Shown in pieces: positions 1-8,159 of a DNA stretch of 64,000 nucleotides. The DNA comes from Methanosarcina barkeri 3. GTDB taxonomy: Archaea > Halobacteriota > Methanosarcinia > Methanosarcinales > Methanosarcinaceae. The position numbers were made by a program, and so were the translations under genes. Under the pieces are notes generated by a model. The model made no database searches, was not told the DNA's origin, and was given only the letters and a program-made list of their open reading frames with translations. Where the stretch lies: assembly GCF_000970305.1 (NCBI RefSeq), contig NZ_CP009517.1, positions 4,340,001 through 4,404,000 on the forward strand. Direction: 5' to 3'. How positions within the stretch are numbered: position 1 is the first letter of the stretch; each line of letters opens with the position of its first letter.

Positions 1-1
1 T

Positions 2-451
2 ATATATGTGGTACTTTCCAGGGACAATGTGAACGAGCTTGAAGAACTATATGCTCTTTCATCGGAACTTGGAGTCCATGAACTCTCCTTCTACGAAATA
101 GTCCCTACGGGCAGGTGGATGGACCATGCATCTGAAATCATGACCCCAAAAGACATGAGAAAATTTGAGAATTTCGTGTCCGGAGCCAGGGAGAAAGAAG
201 GCCCAAGAATATTTCCTATCCCTCAGGTCATGAAGACAACAGGCTGCATGGCAGGCCGGAAGTGGCTCCATATAACTCCGGAAGGAGATATTCTACCCTG
301 TGCCTGTATCCCGATTCCTTATGGAAACGTCCATAGAGACAGGATAAAGGATGTCTGGAAAAAGATACGGGAAGATCCTGCATATAATGCAAAGTGCTGC
401 CTTATGAGAAACCCCGAATTCAGGGAGAAGTACCTGAAGCTTTCAGAATAA
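2..451 (+). CDS. Radical SAM/SPASM-domain protein, C-terminal part
   Basis: The frame is open to the window edge, so the gene begins upstream and only about 149 codons are visible. The visible part has the layout of a SPASM or Twitch-type auxiliary iron-sulfur region: TTGCMAGRKWLHITPEGDI followed by LPCACIPIPYGNV, then a late pair of cysteines in KCCLM. The pattern of a Cys, a W..I.P.G.I.PC stretch, a GN(V/I) and a helix with I.DVW is characteristic of radical SAM maturases and haem-modifying or peptide-modifying enzymes. The CxxxCxxC radical SAM core is not in the window, so the substrate cannot be stated. No downstream partner on the same strand is visible. Confidence 0.75.
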   Translation: MYVVLSRDNVNELEELYALSSELGVHELSFYEIVPTGRWMDHASEIMTPKDMRKFENFVSGAREKEGPRIFPIPQVMKTTGCMAGRKWLHITPEGDILPCACIPIPYGNVHRDRIKDVWKKIREDPAYNAKCCLMRNPEFREKYLKLSE

Positions 452-726
452 ATTGAGGGCGACTATTGAAAGTTTCGGAATAAAGTGTGAAGAAAGTTAT
501 AGTTCTGCTATTAGAATTCCTTTCTTAAACTAACAAAGTGATAGCTAACATAGCTTGAGCTGTCTGGAATATAGTCTAGAATATAATAGCAAAGTACAGA
601 ACAGCTAGTCAAACAAAAACAAAATGTACAACAATACAGGATGGAATGAACCCAAAAAATAGGGATGCAGGTAAATATACCTGCAACGGAAATTAAAACT
701 TTTCAGCTAATTGTTTATGAGACAAA

Positions 727-1584
727 TCAGACTAAACCGGACCTCTGAAGAGTCATAAGGTCTTCGGTAGTGAGTTTTGCTCCGCCCTTGAACTTTTCGA
801 AGATGGATTTAGCATCCTTCTGAAGTTCGGACTTGACAACGCGGGATTTCCCTTCTTTGTCTTTCTTCTTGAGCTTGAAGATTTCTTTGTCAAGGTCCCG
901 GATTTCCTTCTGGGCATTGATGAAAGCCTTATGCTGTTCGTCAGCTGCTTCCTGGGCTTTTACAAACTCTCTGTGGGCAACGTCAGACTCTGCCCTGGTT
1001 TTGTCAGCCTCTTTGAAAGCTGCAATCATCTTTTCATGATATTCCTGAGCCTGTCTGGCGTACTCGGCCAGTTCAGTATGGAATTCTGAAGCTTCATCTC
1101 GGATTTTCTGGGCTTCGTCCAGGAGATCCTTTAGTTCGGAGTTGCTCTCGAGCTGGACTTTTTTGACATGATACTGCTTTTGGAGCTGAGTGATCTTCCC
1201 AACGAGTTCCCTTTCCTTGCTTGTACTCAGGACTTCAGTCTGCTGGGCAAATTCAAGGCGATCAATATCTTTTCTCAGAGCTTTGATCGAAGGGCCACCC
1301 ATATTGCTCTGCTTCCTGATGGAGTCAGCCTTTGAGAAAAGCTCGTTTGCCTTAGCATTAGTGTCATCGCGCTTATTCTTGTATTCGCTGACCTTTTCAT
1401 TAATTTCATCCCTGAGGACTTTTAGTTCCTGGGCTTCATTAATAAGGTCTTTTGTCTTCTTGTTCAGGTCGTTACGCTTTGCAGCGAGTACACTGGCCTC
1501 TGCGTTTAAAGAATTCCTTTTTTCCTTGGCTTCCTCAGAAATGTCTTTCAAATCTGATCTTTTTTTCTGCAGTTCCTTTAGCAT
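727..1584 (-). CDS. COG1340-type coiled-coil protein
   Basis: This is a 285-residue protein that is almost wholly charged heptad-like sequence (Lys, Glu, Asp, Ala and Leu rich), predicted to form a long coiled coil broken near residues 94-105 by a short SNMGGPSIKAL segment. There is no signal peptide or membrane span. The C-terminal 35 residues (FKGGAKLTTEDLMTLQRSG) are less charged and may form a small separate motif. It resembles the archaeal coiled-coil family COG1340, whose function is unknown. The ATG start follows a clear GGGAGG ribosome site. It lies 49 bases downstream of serB on the same strand, so the two are probably co-transcribed; whether that has functional meaning is not known. 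Confidence 0.8.
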   Translation of the reverse strand: MLKELQKKRSDLKDISEEAKEKRNSLNAEASVLAAKRNDLNKKTKDLINEAQELKVLRDEINEKVSEYKNKRDDTNAKANELFSKADSIRKQSNMGGPSIKALRKDIDRLEFAQQTEVLSTSKERELVGKITQLQKQYHVKKVQLESNSELKDLLDEAQKIRDEASEFHTELAEYARQAQEYHEKMIAAFKEADKTRAESDVAHREFVKAQEAADEQHKAFINAQKEIRDLDKEIFKLKKKDKEGKSRVVKSELQKDAKSIFEKFKGGAKLTTEDLMTLQRSGLV

Positions 1585-1633
1585 CTCTTATTGTGCCTCC
1601 CGATCCAGCAAAAAAGCTGGCATTTTAGTAGCT

Positions 1634-2326
1634 CTATTGTTCGATGTCGACATGCTGTGCCTGATTACAACATTGATAAGAAAGAGATTCAAGAACAGGG
1701 ATAACGGCTTTAAGATCCTTTTTTATTATGACCACGTCCGCATATTCCCTCAGGATGGGCTTGGGATTGAAAGCTATGGCAAAACCTGCTCTCTCAAAGA
1801 CACAGGCGTCGTTTGCGCCGTCCCCGACAACTACACATTGCTCTGGCCGAACCCCATTTAGTCGGGTGAGTTCTTCGAACACCTTTGCTTTGGAGTCGCT
1901 CTGTGTTATTGGGCCGACAACTTTGCCTGTAAGGCAGCCGTCTTCCACAAGCAGTTCGTTGGAAACAATGAAATCAATGCCAAGCATTTTGCCTATTGTA
2001 TCGGCGCAGATAGTAAATCCACCGGAAATCATCGCAGTTTTATAGCCCCTACTTTTAACATAGAGGATAAGTTCTACCGCTCCCGGCATTAGATCTATCT
2101 TGTTTACCGCACTAAGGGCAGTTTCGATGGAAAGGCCCTCTAGAAGTCTGACCCTTTCAATAAGCGCTTGCTCAAAATCAAGATCTCCATACATCGCTTT
2201 CTTCGTAATCTCCTCTACTTTGCTTACAACACCTGCAGCCCTGGCGAGCTCATCGATAGTCTCAGCGTCTATAAGGGTGCTATCCATATCAAAAACAATC
2301 ATTTTGTTTCCAGTAAAATTATGCAT
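1634..2326 (-). CDS. serB: Phosphoserine phosphatase SerB
   Basis: HAD-superfamily phosphatase of about 230 residues, predicted to hydrolyse O-phosphoserine to serine in the last step of serine synthesis. Motif I, FDMDSTLID, holds the nucleophile and general acid/base aspartates (about residues 13 and 15). The SGGFT segment near residue 105 is motif II, a downstream lysine lies in DSKAKVFEEL, and GDGANDACVFERAG near residue 170 is motif III/IV. The open frame reaches a GTG at 2338, but the ATG at 2326 (MHNFTGNKMIVFD) has a GAGTGA ribosome site eight bases upstream and is preferred. It is followed by the COG1340 coiled-coil gene. Confidence 0.93.
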   Translation of the reverse strand: MHNFTGNKMIVFDMDSTLIDAETIDELARAAGVVSKVEEITKKAMYGDLDFEQALIERVRLLEGLSIETALSAVNKIDLMPGAVELILYVKSRGYKTAMISGGFTICADTIGKMLGIDFIVSNELLVEDGCLTGKVVGPITQSDSKAKVFEELTRLNGVRPEQCVVVGDGANDACVFERAGFAIAFNPKPILREYADVVIIKKDLKAVIPVLESLSYQCCNQAQHVDIEQ

Positions 2327-2741
2327 AGGACAGTTCACTCAATCAAAACCTGGACCTGAATAACTATTAGATATAGCGGGATAATTTCCCGAAAAAGGGC
2401 ATGCTGCCTGGTGTACCTTCTTCAGGGGTACCCCTGCAATTTAATATAATACATTTGCCCTGACATTAAAAGCCCACCAACGGATAAAGTTTTCAAATTA
2501 TAATACGGGTTCTGTGAAACAATACCACAAAACAACACATTGATGTCAACGTTTTTGAGTGAAATAAATCACATCCTTTTTAAGCTTTTCGGAGGGGCAG
2601 AGAAAGATATTGAATAATAATTATATATTCAATATATATTTATAAAATAAAGTTGACAAGGATATAACCTGCCAAAAGGATTATAAACCCATTAGGAATT
2701 CCATTATTGAAGAAATTGGTTAACACAGGATATTGAGAAAA
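2327..2741. promoter_or_regulatory. Intergenic region between serB and mtd with AT-rich promoter
   Basis: No gene is seen here. It holds the divergent promoters of serB and mtd. An AT-rich block at about 2618-2645 (ATATATTCAATATATATTTA) is a plausible TATA region for mtd, which would give a leader of roughly 70-100 bases. A perfect 12-base palindrome AGGGGTACCCCT lies near 2424-2436 and might be an operator or hairpin; its role is unknown. Confidence 0.4.
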
Positions 2742-3572
2742 ATGGTCAACATAGGTTTTATAAAAATGGGCAACCTGGGAATGAGCCAGGTTATCAATTT
2801 GATTCAGGACGAAATTGCAGCAAGAGAAGGAATTACTGTACGCGTATTTGGTACAGGTGCCAAGATGAGCCCTGCCGAAGCTGCAGCTTCTGAAAGTTTT
2901 AAACAATGGAATGCAGATTTTGTGATAATTATTAGCCCTAACGCAGCAGCCCCGGGTCCCACTGCAGCTCGTGAGATATGGAAGGACGTTCCCTGCATTG
3001 TGGTCTCAGATGGTCCAACAAAGAAAGAAGCCAGAGAGACTCTTGAGAAGGACGGTTTTGGATACATCATCCTCCCAGTAGATCCTCTTATCGGAGCCAA
3101 GAGAGAGTTTCTTGACCCTGTAGAGATGGCATCCTTCAATTCCGACGCAATGAAAGTATTATCCGTTTGTGGTGTTGTGAGACTCATCCAGGAAGAACTG
3201 GACAAAGTAACAGACCAGGTTGCTGCCGGAAAATCAGGAAAAGACCTGGAGCTTCCACACATATTTGCAAAACCTGAAAAGTGCGTTGAGCATGCAGGCT
3301 TCGCAAACCCTTATGCAAAAGCAAAAGCTCTTGCTGCCCTTCACATGGCTGAAAAAGTAGCACAGGTTAACTTCCCCGCATGTTTCATGTTGAAAGAAAT
3401 CGATCAGGTGTGCCTGACAGCTGCAGCCGGGCACGAAATAATGGGAGCCGCTGCACAGCTTGCAACACAGGCGAGAGAGATTGAAAAATCTAATGATACC
3501 GTGTTCAGGCAGCCCCATGCAAAGAACGGCACTCTTTTGAAGAAAGTAAAACTATACCAGAAGCCAGAGTAA
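2742..3572 (+). CDS. mtd: F420-dependent methylene-tetrahydromethanopterin dehydrogenase
   Basis: The enzyme reversibly reduces methenyl-tetrahydro(sarcina)pterin to the methylene form with reduced coenzyme F420, a core step of methanogenesis from CO2 and of methyl oxidation in Methanosarcina; it is cytoplasmic. The protein is 276 residues, the usual size for Mtd, and begins MVNIGFIKMGNLGMSQVI. Family segments include FGTGAKMSPAEA, the IISPNAAAPGPTAAREIW block, IVVSDGPTKK, and the C-terminal HAGFANPYAKAKALAALHMAEK. The frame is open to a TTG at 2733, but the ATG at 2742 gives the family N-terminus. It is a single-gene unit followed by the palindrome AAACCTTAAGGTTT. Confidence 0.96.
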   Translation: MVNIGFIKMGNLGMSQVINLIQDEIAAREGITVRVFGTGAKMSPAEAAASESFKQWNADFVIIISPNAAAPGPTAAREIWKDVPCIVVSDGPTKKEARETLEKDGFGYIILPVDPLIGAKREFLDPVEMASFNSDAMKVLSVCGVVRLIQEELDKVTDQVAAGKSGKDLELPHIFAKPEKCVEHAGFANPYAKAKALAALHMAEKVAQVNFPACFMLKEIDQVCLTAAAGHEIMGAAAQLATQAREIEKSNDTVFRQPHAKNGTLLKKVKLYQKPE

Positions 3573-3575
3573 GGC

Positions 3576-3602
3576 CGGAAAACCTTAAGGTTTGAACCGG
3601 AA
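3576..3602 (+). terminator. Palindrome after mtd, possible transcription end
   Basis: A stem formed by CCGG-AAAACCTTAAGGTTT-GAACCGG starts a few bases after the mtd stop codon. It includes a perfect 14-base palindrome. It is not followed directly by a long T run, so it may be a processing or stability hairpin rather than a true archaeal terminator. Confidence 0.35.
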
Positions 3603-3688
3603 GCTTAAATGGAGGAAAGAGTAATTCCCCCGAAAAAATAAGAGGGAACTAATCCTCCAATATCCATTTTTTTCAATTATGGAGTGTT

Positions 3689-3861
3689 GGTAATATTTTA
3701 TATTATCCAAATATCAGGTAATACTCTATATTATCCAAATATCAGGTAATACTCTATATTATCCAAATGTCAGATAATACTCTATATTATCCAAATGTCG
3801 GTAATATTCCAATATATTATTCAAATGTCAGGTAATATTCCAATATATTATCCAAATGTCA
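3689..3861. repeat. Six-unit tandem repeat, about 28-31 bp period
   Basis: Six head-to-tail units begin with GGTAATA and end with CCAAAT(A/G)TCA. The first three are 28 bases, the fourth is 27, and the last two are 31 bases with an inserted AAT. The block fills most of the 407-base space between mtd and the DUF2111 gene. No gene is seen in that space. The unit sequence is AT-rich and has no spacers, so it is not a CRISPR array. Confidence 0.9.
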
Positions 3862-3979
3862 GTAATCCTTCATGTTCAATTTTATCACCTGCGGTACGGT
3901 GAGTAGGACCTGCATGATTTGCCGCTATTAGACGGTAGAATTATTCCGGAGACTGCTAACTCTTTAGCTTAGCTATGGT

Positions 3980-4399
3980 TTACTTCTTAGCATCTTCAAC
4001 TTCTTCGAGTACCGATGTATATTCCTGAAAAACAGATTGGAGATCTATAGTAGCCAGTATGTCCACAACTCCAAGAGCTGCAACAATTTCCCCGTCTTTC
4101 GAGTGAATAGGAGCAACAACCACATGTTTTCCTCTATACACGCCTTCTGTAGGAACTTTGTGGACAATTTTGTTTGTTTTCAATACTTCTTCGAGTACAG
4201 GCCCAGTATAGTCCCTGTCAAGGATTTGACCTTTTTCCAGACGAAGTCCTTTTCGCTTGAGACTGCGAATGGTTGTAGGAAGTCCGATTACCGAGTGTAC
4301 TGCAACTGCTAGTGTCTCAAGGTCTTCAGACCCTGAATCTTCTGAGATTGTTAGGGTAGTAATTTTTTCACCCCCGTAATTACAGACCGGGAAGGGCAC
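3980..4399 (-). CDS. DUF2111-family protein
   Basis: This small cytoplasmic protein matches the methanogen-specific DUF2111 family as I know it: an N-terminal LTISEDSGSEDLETLAVAVHS helix, GLPTTIRS, an LRLEKGQILDRDYTGPVLE segment, and a C-terminal VVVAPIHSKDGEIVAALGVVDI strand region that resembles a PAS or GAF-like sensor fold. Function is unknown. The frame opens at a GTG (4399) with no evident ribosome site. A strong GGGGGTGA site instead sits just before an ATT codon (ITTLTIS, 4363), which may be the real start and would give 127 residues. The frame is intact either way. Confidence 0.75.
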   Translation of the reverse strand: MPFPVCNYGGEKITTLTISEDSGSEDLETLAVAVHSVIGLPTTIRSLKRKGLRLEKGQILDRDYTGPVLEEVLKTNKIVHKVPTEGVYRGKHVVVAPIHSKDGEIVAALGVVDILATIDLQSVFQEYTSVLEEVEDAKK

Positions 4400-4494
4400 A
4401 AGGGAAGGACATAAAGGAAGAGCTTCTCAGAAGTGAAAAGCTGGACCCGACTTTCCGGCCATATTTAGAATATCTTTTTTCAAAGAATATATAA

Positions 4495-5157
4495 TCACTC
4501 CTCATTTTCAAGGGCTTTTATAAATGCTTGTTTATGCAGTTCTCCTGACTCATGGATTCCCCCAATATCTCCGCGCGTCGCCCGACAGGGGTAATGCTGG
4601 ATCAACAGCCCGGCTTTTGGAGGTGCGTCTTTTATCTCCAGTCCAACTATTTCCTTTGCCATATACCAGGTACTACCACATGGAGCACCTTTTATTACCT
4701 TGACATCGGTAATTTTTCCATCTTTTGTTTTTACCTTTAAGATCGGAGACCCAAAGAGTTCCGTAAACGGTCTGTTGAAAGCATTGGGTTCAAGACTACA
4801 GCAGATCTCATCTACCTCGATATCCATACCTGAAACTTCAGATATTTTTTTAAGTTCGGGAACTGAAGCTCTGGATGGCCCACCCGGTACTATAAGAGAA
4901 CGAACACCGGCTTCTGCCGCAAGCTTTGCAATTGCGGATGTCAAATCCGGATGCAGAGAATAAGTAATTATAATTTCGGCAGAGAAAACATGTTTGTTGA
5001 AGTTAAGAGTTTCCAGAAATTCATCAGGCTCTTCGATGAATACAGGCACGAACTCAGGAAGATCAGCAGTTACGATTGAAAAATCACTGTGTTCCCTGAC
5101 AGTCTCAATAAGACGGTGCCCGTACTTGCCCCGGGTAATTACTCCTATTACAGTCAT
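4495..5157 (-). CDS. DUF166-family protein
   Basis: This 220-residue cytoplasmic protein resembles DUF166, a family nearly restricted to methanogens and related archaea. Visible features are an N-terminal Rossmann-like strand (MTVIGVITRGKYGHRLIE), the segment SLIVPGGPSRASVPELKK, an ICCSLEP Cys pair, APCGSTWYMA, and the C-terminal QHYPCRATRGDIG with another cysteine. The conserved cysteines suggest either catalysis or metal/cluster binding. Members have at times been labelled thymidylate synthase. The neighbouring divergent gene is dTMP kinase, which is suggestive but not proof. The ATG start has no ribosome site, so a leaderless transcript is likely. Confidence 0.75.
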   Translation of the reverse strand: MTVIGVITRGKYGHRLIETVREHSDFSIVTADLPEFVPVFIEEPDEFLETLNFNKHVFSAEIIITYSLHPDLTSAIAKLAAEAGVRSLIVPGGPSRASVPELKKISEVSGMDIEVDEICCSLEPNAFNRPFTELFGSPILKVKTKDGKITDVKVIKGAPCGSTWYMAKEIVGLEIKDAPPKAGLLIQHYPCRATRGDIGGIHESGELHKQAFIKALENEE

Positions 5158-5333
5158 ACTATTCTAAGTTATTTTTTAATATTGCATAAATAGATGCTTA
5201 TTTTGTCTGGAATTCGGTCACGACTCGCCATCTATACATGGAATTGGGACCTTATCACGAACTCGGAAAACCTTAGAATATAAATACAGATAACGCGTTT
5301 CACTAGAAACCTCTAAAGAAAAAGACGATAATT

Positions 5334-5951
5334 ATGAGAGGAAAACTGATCACATTTGAGGGCATTGACGGCTCAGGCAAAAGCACAGTTGTAGAAAAAC
5401 TTCAGAAGGACCCTGAAATTAAAGCCTTTAAACCAGTTTTTACCAGGGAACCAACAAGAGGCACTCTGACTGGAAATGCCGTGGAAAAAGCTATCCAGTC
5501 AGATACTGACCAGCTGGCCGAACTCTTCCTTTTTACAGCTGACCATGCCGAACATCTAGCAAAACTTATAAAGCCTGCACTTGAAAATGGAAAGATAGTA
5601 ATTTCTGACCGTTATTCCGACAGTCGATATGCTTACCAGGGCATAACCTTGAAAACTCGCCTGGAAAACCCTCTTGAATGGATAAAGGATCTACACCGAG
5701 GCTGGACTGTTATTCCAGATTTAACCTTTCTCTTAGATATCAGGCCCGAAATCTCAATTGAACGCTGTGGGAAGAGAGGAGAACAAAGCAAGTTCGAGAA
5801 ATTAGAATTTTTGCGAGGAGTCAGAGAGATTTTCCTCAAACTTGCAGCAGACGATCCAGAACGCTTTGTTATAATCGATGCTTCCTGTTTTCCTGAACAT
5901 GTAGAAAAGGAAGTTGCAAAAAAATTACTGGAGTTCCTGAACAGGAACTGA
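5334..5951 (+). CDS. tmk: Thymidylate kinase
   Basis: dTMP kinase phosphorylates dTMP to dTDP in the dTTP pathway. The 205-residue protein begins MRGKLITFEGIDGSGKSTV with the P-loop GIDGSGKS at about residues 10-17. It then shows the TREPTRGT segment and the DRYSDSRYAYQG motif near residue 86, which is the DR(Y/H) signature of the family, plus a LID-like arginine-rich helix (RCGKRGEQSKFEKLEFLRGVR). Length is normal. A TATA-like AATATAAATAC lies at about 5276-5286, giving a short leader. It is divergent from the DUF166 gene. Confidence 0.95.
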   Translation: MRGKLITFEGIDGSGKSTVVEKLQKDPEIKAFKPVFTREPTRGTLTGNAVEKAIQSDTDQLAELFLFTADHAEHLAKLIKPALENGKIVISDRYSDSRYAYQGITLKTRLENPLEWIKDLHRGWTVIPDLTFLLDIRPEISIERCGKRGEQSKFEKLEFLRGVREIFLKLAADDPERFVIIDASCFPEHVEKEVAKKLLEFLNRN

Positions 5952-5997
5952 CCAGACGTAAGGATTGAACCGGAAAATTTCATTCAAAAGAAATGTC

Positions 5998-6084
5998 CTT
6001 TAAAGACTATTATTACCAGCAAAATTCTTTAAAGACCATTATCGTCAGCAAAATTCTTTAGAGACCATTATCATCAGCAAACTT
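5998..6084. repeat. Three 29-bp tandem units duplicating a gene's 3' end
   Basis: Three units of 29 bases (5998-6026, 6027-6055, 6056-6084) begin CTTTA(A/G)AGAC. The third unit covers the last eight codons and stop of the minus-strand gene that ends at 6058. The other two lie beyond its stop codon. A slippage or unequal crossover event appears to have copied the gene's end twice into the downstream region. Confidence 0.85.
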
Positions 6085-6318
6085 GATCAGGGCTTCTCCT
6101 AACATCCTGACATGAGTGGGATTAAGGTTAAACCTGGATCTCTTTACGCCTCCCCGCTCCTTTGCAAGTTCGACATACTCTTTCTCGAAGCGGTCACTGT
6201 GTGCTAGGGAGATTGTCATGTACCAGCCTCCTCCCATCTTAATCTCCACATATCCATCCCCGCTTGTCTCCTCAGTGCTTTCTTCGATATTCTCTTCAGA
6301 TATATCCTTCTTTACCAT
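6058..6318 (-). CDS. Small acidic protein of unknown function
   Basis: An 86-residue protein, not recognised as a named family. The first 20 residues are acidic and Ser/Thr rich (ISEENIEESTEETSG). The rest looks folded: IKMGGGWYMTISLAHSDRF followed by two helices, ending NPTHVRMLGEALIKFADDNGL. There is no signal peptide or membrane segment. The frame opens at a TTG (6324), but the ATG at 6318 sits six bases after a GAGGT ribosome site and is chosen. The last codons are repeated downstream in tandem. Confidence 0.7.
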   Translation of the reverse strand: MVKKDISEENIEESTEETSGDGYVEIKMGGGWYMTISLAHSDRFEKEYVELAKERGGVKRSRFNLNPTHVRMLGEALIKFADDNGL

Positions 6319-6511
6319 ATGCAAACCTCATAATTTCGTGATTTTAAATGGAATCTATACTCTTTCTTAATACTAAAGTACTAGATTATATACAAGGCAT
6401 ATAGAACTGAAATAAAAGTGATTCTCAGGTTAATAGTTATTTTTATCATTCAATTTCATTTTACTGCCTGATTTTACTTTGAGTTATAGATTTTGTTTTT
6501 AATCATCAATG

Positions 6512-7246
6512 TTATTTTTCGTCATTAGATTTAAACCCTGAACTCAGCACGGCTGGAGGAACCATACCGGAGTGAATGGCAGTTGCGACCAGAGCTCCTT
6601 TTATTCCGAGCTTATCAAGAGTGAAGAGATCCTCCATGTCCTTGACACCCCCGGCAAGCAGCACATTGTGCCTGGAACATTCAACCAGTTTTCGAAGGAA
6701 TTCAGGGTCAAAGCCTGAGGCTGTTCCAACCCTATCAAGGTCAAGGAAAATAAGGTCTTTTAAGGGTAAATCATTTAACAGTTTTACTATTTCAAAAGGA
6801 GACTCCGGAAGTTCAGGATCATTTTTCATGACCTTACCATGCTTTATATCAATGCTAACACTAATCCTTCCGGAGTTTCCATATGCTATGTCCTTTATTG
6901 CCGAAAGTGTACCAGTCTCTGTGCCTATAACGGCAGTTCCTGCAATAGAAAGAGATTTGTCCGCGTCCTTTGAAGACGATATTCCGAAATCAAGCATTGT
7001 GTCTGCCTTTAAGCTTACTTCACGAATCACTTCTACATTCGTTTCGAGAGACTCTTTGCCCTGAAGCACATTAAGGTCGGCAATATAGACTTCCTTTGGA
7101 TGCAGGAGTTCCACTATTTCAACAGGATCCGAACTGCTACATACAGTACTTGTATCTGAAACCGGACGATATTTTTCCCTGACACCGCCCTTTGCAAGGA
7201 CTACGCTACGGTTAAATATATCCATCACAAAAATTACGCGGAACAT
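6512..7246 (-). CDS. HisA-related TIM-barrel protein (COG1411-like)
   Basis: The 244-residue protein resembles the HisA/HisF barrel but is not a standard HisA. It keeps MDIFNRSVVLAKGG at the N-terminus (HisA has a D.. .G..V....G pattern), IADLNVLQG, FLDLDRVGTASG at the point where HisA has D..RDGT, and LLAGGVKDMEDL as a C-terminal phosphate-binding segment. The family is known from methanogens as related to proFAR isomerase. It is divergent from mfnB across a 112-base promoter region, so a role near methanofuran or another furan/sugar-phosphate pathway is possible, but this is inference. Confidence 0.8.
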   Translation of the reverse strand: MFRVIFVMDIFNRSVVLAKGGVREKYRPVSDTSTVCSSSDPVEIVELLHPKEVYIADLNVLQGKESLETNVEVIREVSLKADTMLDFGISSSKDADKSLSIAGTAVIGTETGTLSAIKDIAYGNSGRISVSIDIKHGKVMKNDPELPESPFEIVKLLNDLPLKDLIFLDLDRVGTASGFDPEFLRKLVECSRHNVLLAGGVKDMEDLFTLDKLGIKGALVATAIHSGMVPPAVLSSGFKSNDEK

Positions 7247-7358
7247 ACTTATTCAATAGCTACATCATCCTATAAAAGAATATAAAATAAAGAATATTGT
7301 ATAAAAAGAATAATATTCATAGTAAGATTTCAATTCAATGTTCAATTAGAGGATTTTT

Positions 7359-8063
7359 ATGAAATTGCTTATAAGTCCAATCAATAAAGAGGAAGCAATA
7401 ATTGCTTCCAGAGGCGGCGCAGACATTGTAGACGTCAAGAACCCGAAAGAAGGTTCCCTTGGTGCGAATTTCCCATGGGTAATAAGGGACGTAAAAGAAG
7501 CTGTAAAAGGCAGGCAGCCGATAAGCGCAACCATAGGAGATTTTAACTATAAACCAGGAACGGCTTCCCTCGCAGCATTCGGAGCAGCCGTTGCAGGAGC
7601 GGATTATATTAAAGTTGGCCTTTACGATATCCAGACTGAAGACCAGGCCTTTGAACTTATCACAAAAATAACACAGGCTGTAAAGGACTATGACTCAACA
7701 AAGAAAGTTGTTGCCTCAGGGTATTCGGACTACAAGCGTATCAATTCAATTTCTCCATTACTGCTTCCCTCAATCGCCGCAAAAGCTGGGGCAGATGTGG
7801 TGATGGTTGACACGGCAATTAAGGATGGGAAATCCACCTTCGAATTCATGGATGAGAAAGAACTTAAAAAATTCACGGATCTTGCCCATGGATGCGGACT
7901 TGAAAACGCGATTGCAGGTTCCCTGAAGTTTGAAGATCTTCCAGTGCTTGAGAGAATCGGACCGGATATCATCGGAGTCCGAGGCATGGTCTGTGGAGGG
8001 GATAGAACAACTGCGATCCGTCAGGAACTGGTAGAAAAGCTTGTGGCTGAATGCCAGGTTTAA
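7359..8063 (+). CDS. mfnB: (5-formylfuran-3-yl)methyl phosphate synthase
   Basis: MfnB (formerly DUF556) makes 4-(hydroxymethyl)-2-furancarboxaldehyde phosphate from two glyceraldehyde-3-phosphate molecules, the first committed step of methanofuran synthesis. The 234-residue TIM barrel starts MKLLISPINKEEA. It has GADIVDVKNPKEGSLGANFPW with the catalytic-type lysine and aspartate, ATIGDFNYKPGT, ADYIKVGLYD, and a phosphate-binding C-terminus IIGVRGMVCGGDRT. Length is normal. The ATG follows a GAGGA ribosome site. A GC-rich hairpin follows the gene. Confidence 0.94.
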   Translation: MKLLISPINKEEAIIASRGGADIVDVKNPKEGSLGANFPWVIRDVKEAVKGRQPISATIGDFNYKPGTASLAAFGAAVAGADYIKVGLYDIQTEDQAFELITKITQAVKDYDSTKKVVASGYSDYKRINSISPLLLPSIAAKAGADVVMVDTAIKDGKSTFEFMDEKELKKFTDLAHGCGLENAIAGSLKFEDLPVLERIGPDIIGVRGMVCGGDRTTAIRQELVEKLVAECQV

Positions 8064-8096
8064 AAAACTCTTTTTGATCTCGACTAAAATTTTATG

Positions 8097-8124
8097 CCGG
8101 CAGGTCATCAGGCAGGCCTGCCGA
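8097..8124 (+). terminator. GC-rich hairpin after mfnB
   Basis: CCGGCAGG (8097-8104) can pair with CCTGCCG (8117-8123). A 12-base palindrome GGCAGGCCTGCC overlaps the right arm, and AAAAAG follows. It stands out in an otherwise AT-rich spacer and lies 36 bases before the next gene. Confidence 0.4.
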
Positions 8125-8159
8125 AAAAGAATTATAAATAAATAACTATTTTTGGTCTG

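Noticed and set aside
833-1861. Long plus-strand frames opposite the coiled-coil and serB genes
   Set aside because: They are shadows of strongly conserved minus-strand genes and show no family features or ribosome sites.
3689-3861. Tandem repeats considered as a CRISPR array
   Set aside because: Units are contiguous with no unique spacers, and no cas genes are present.
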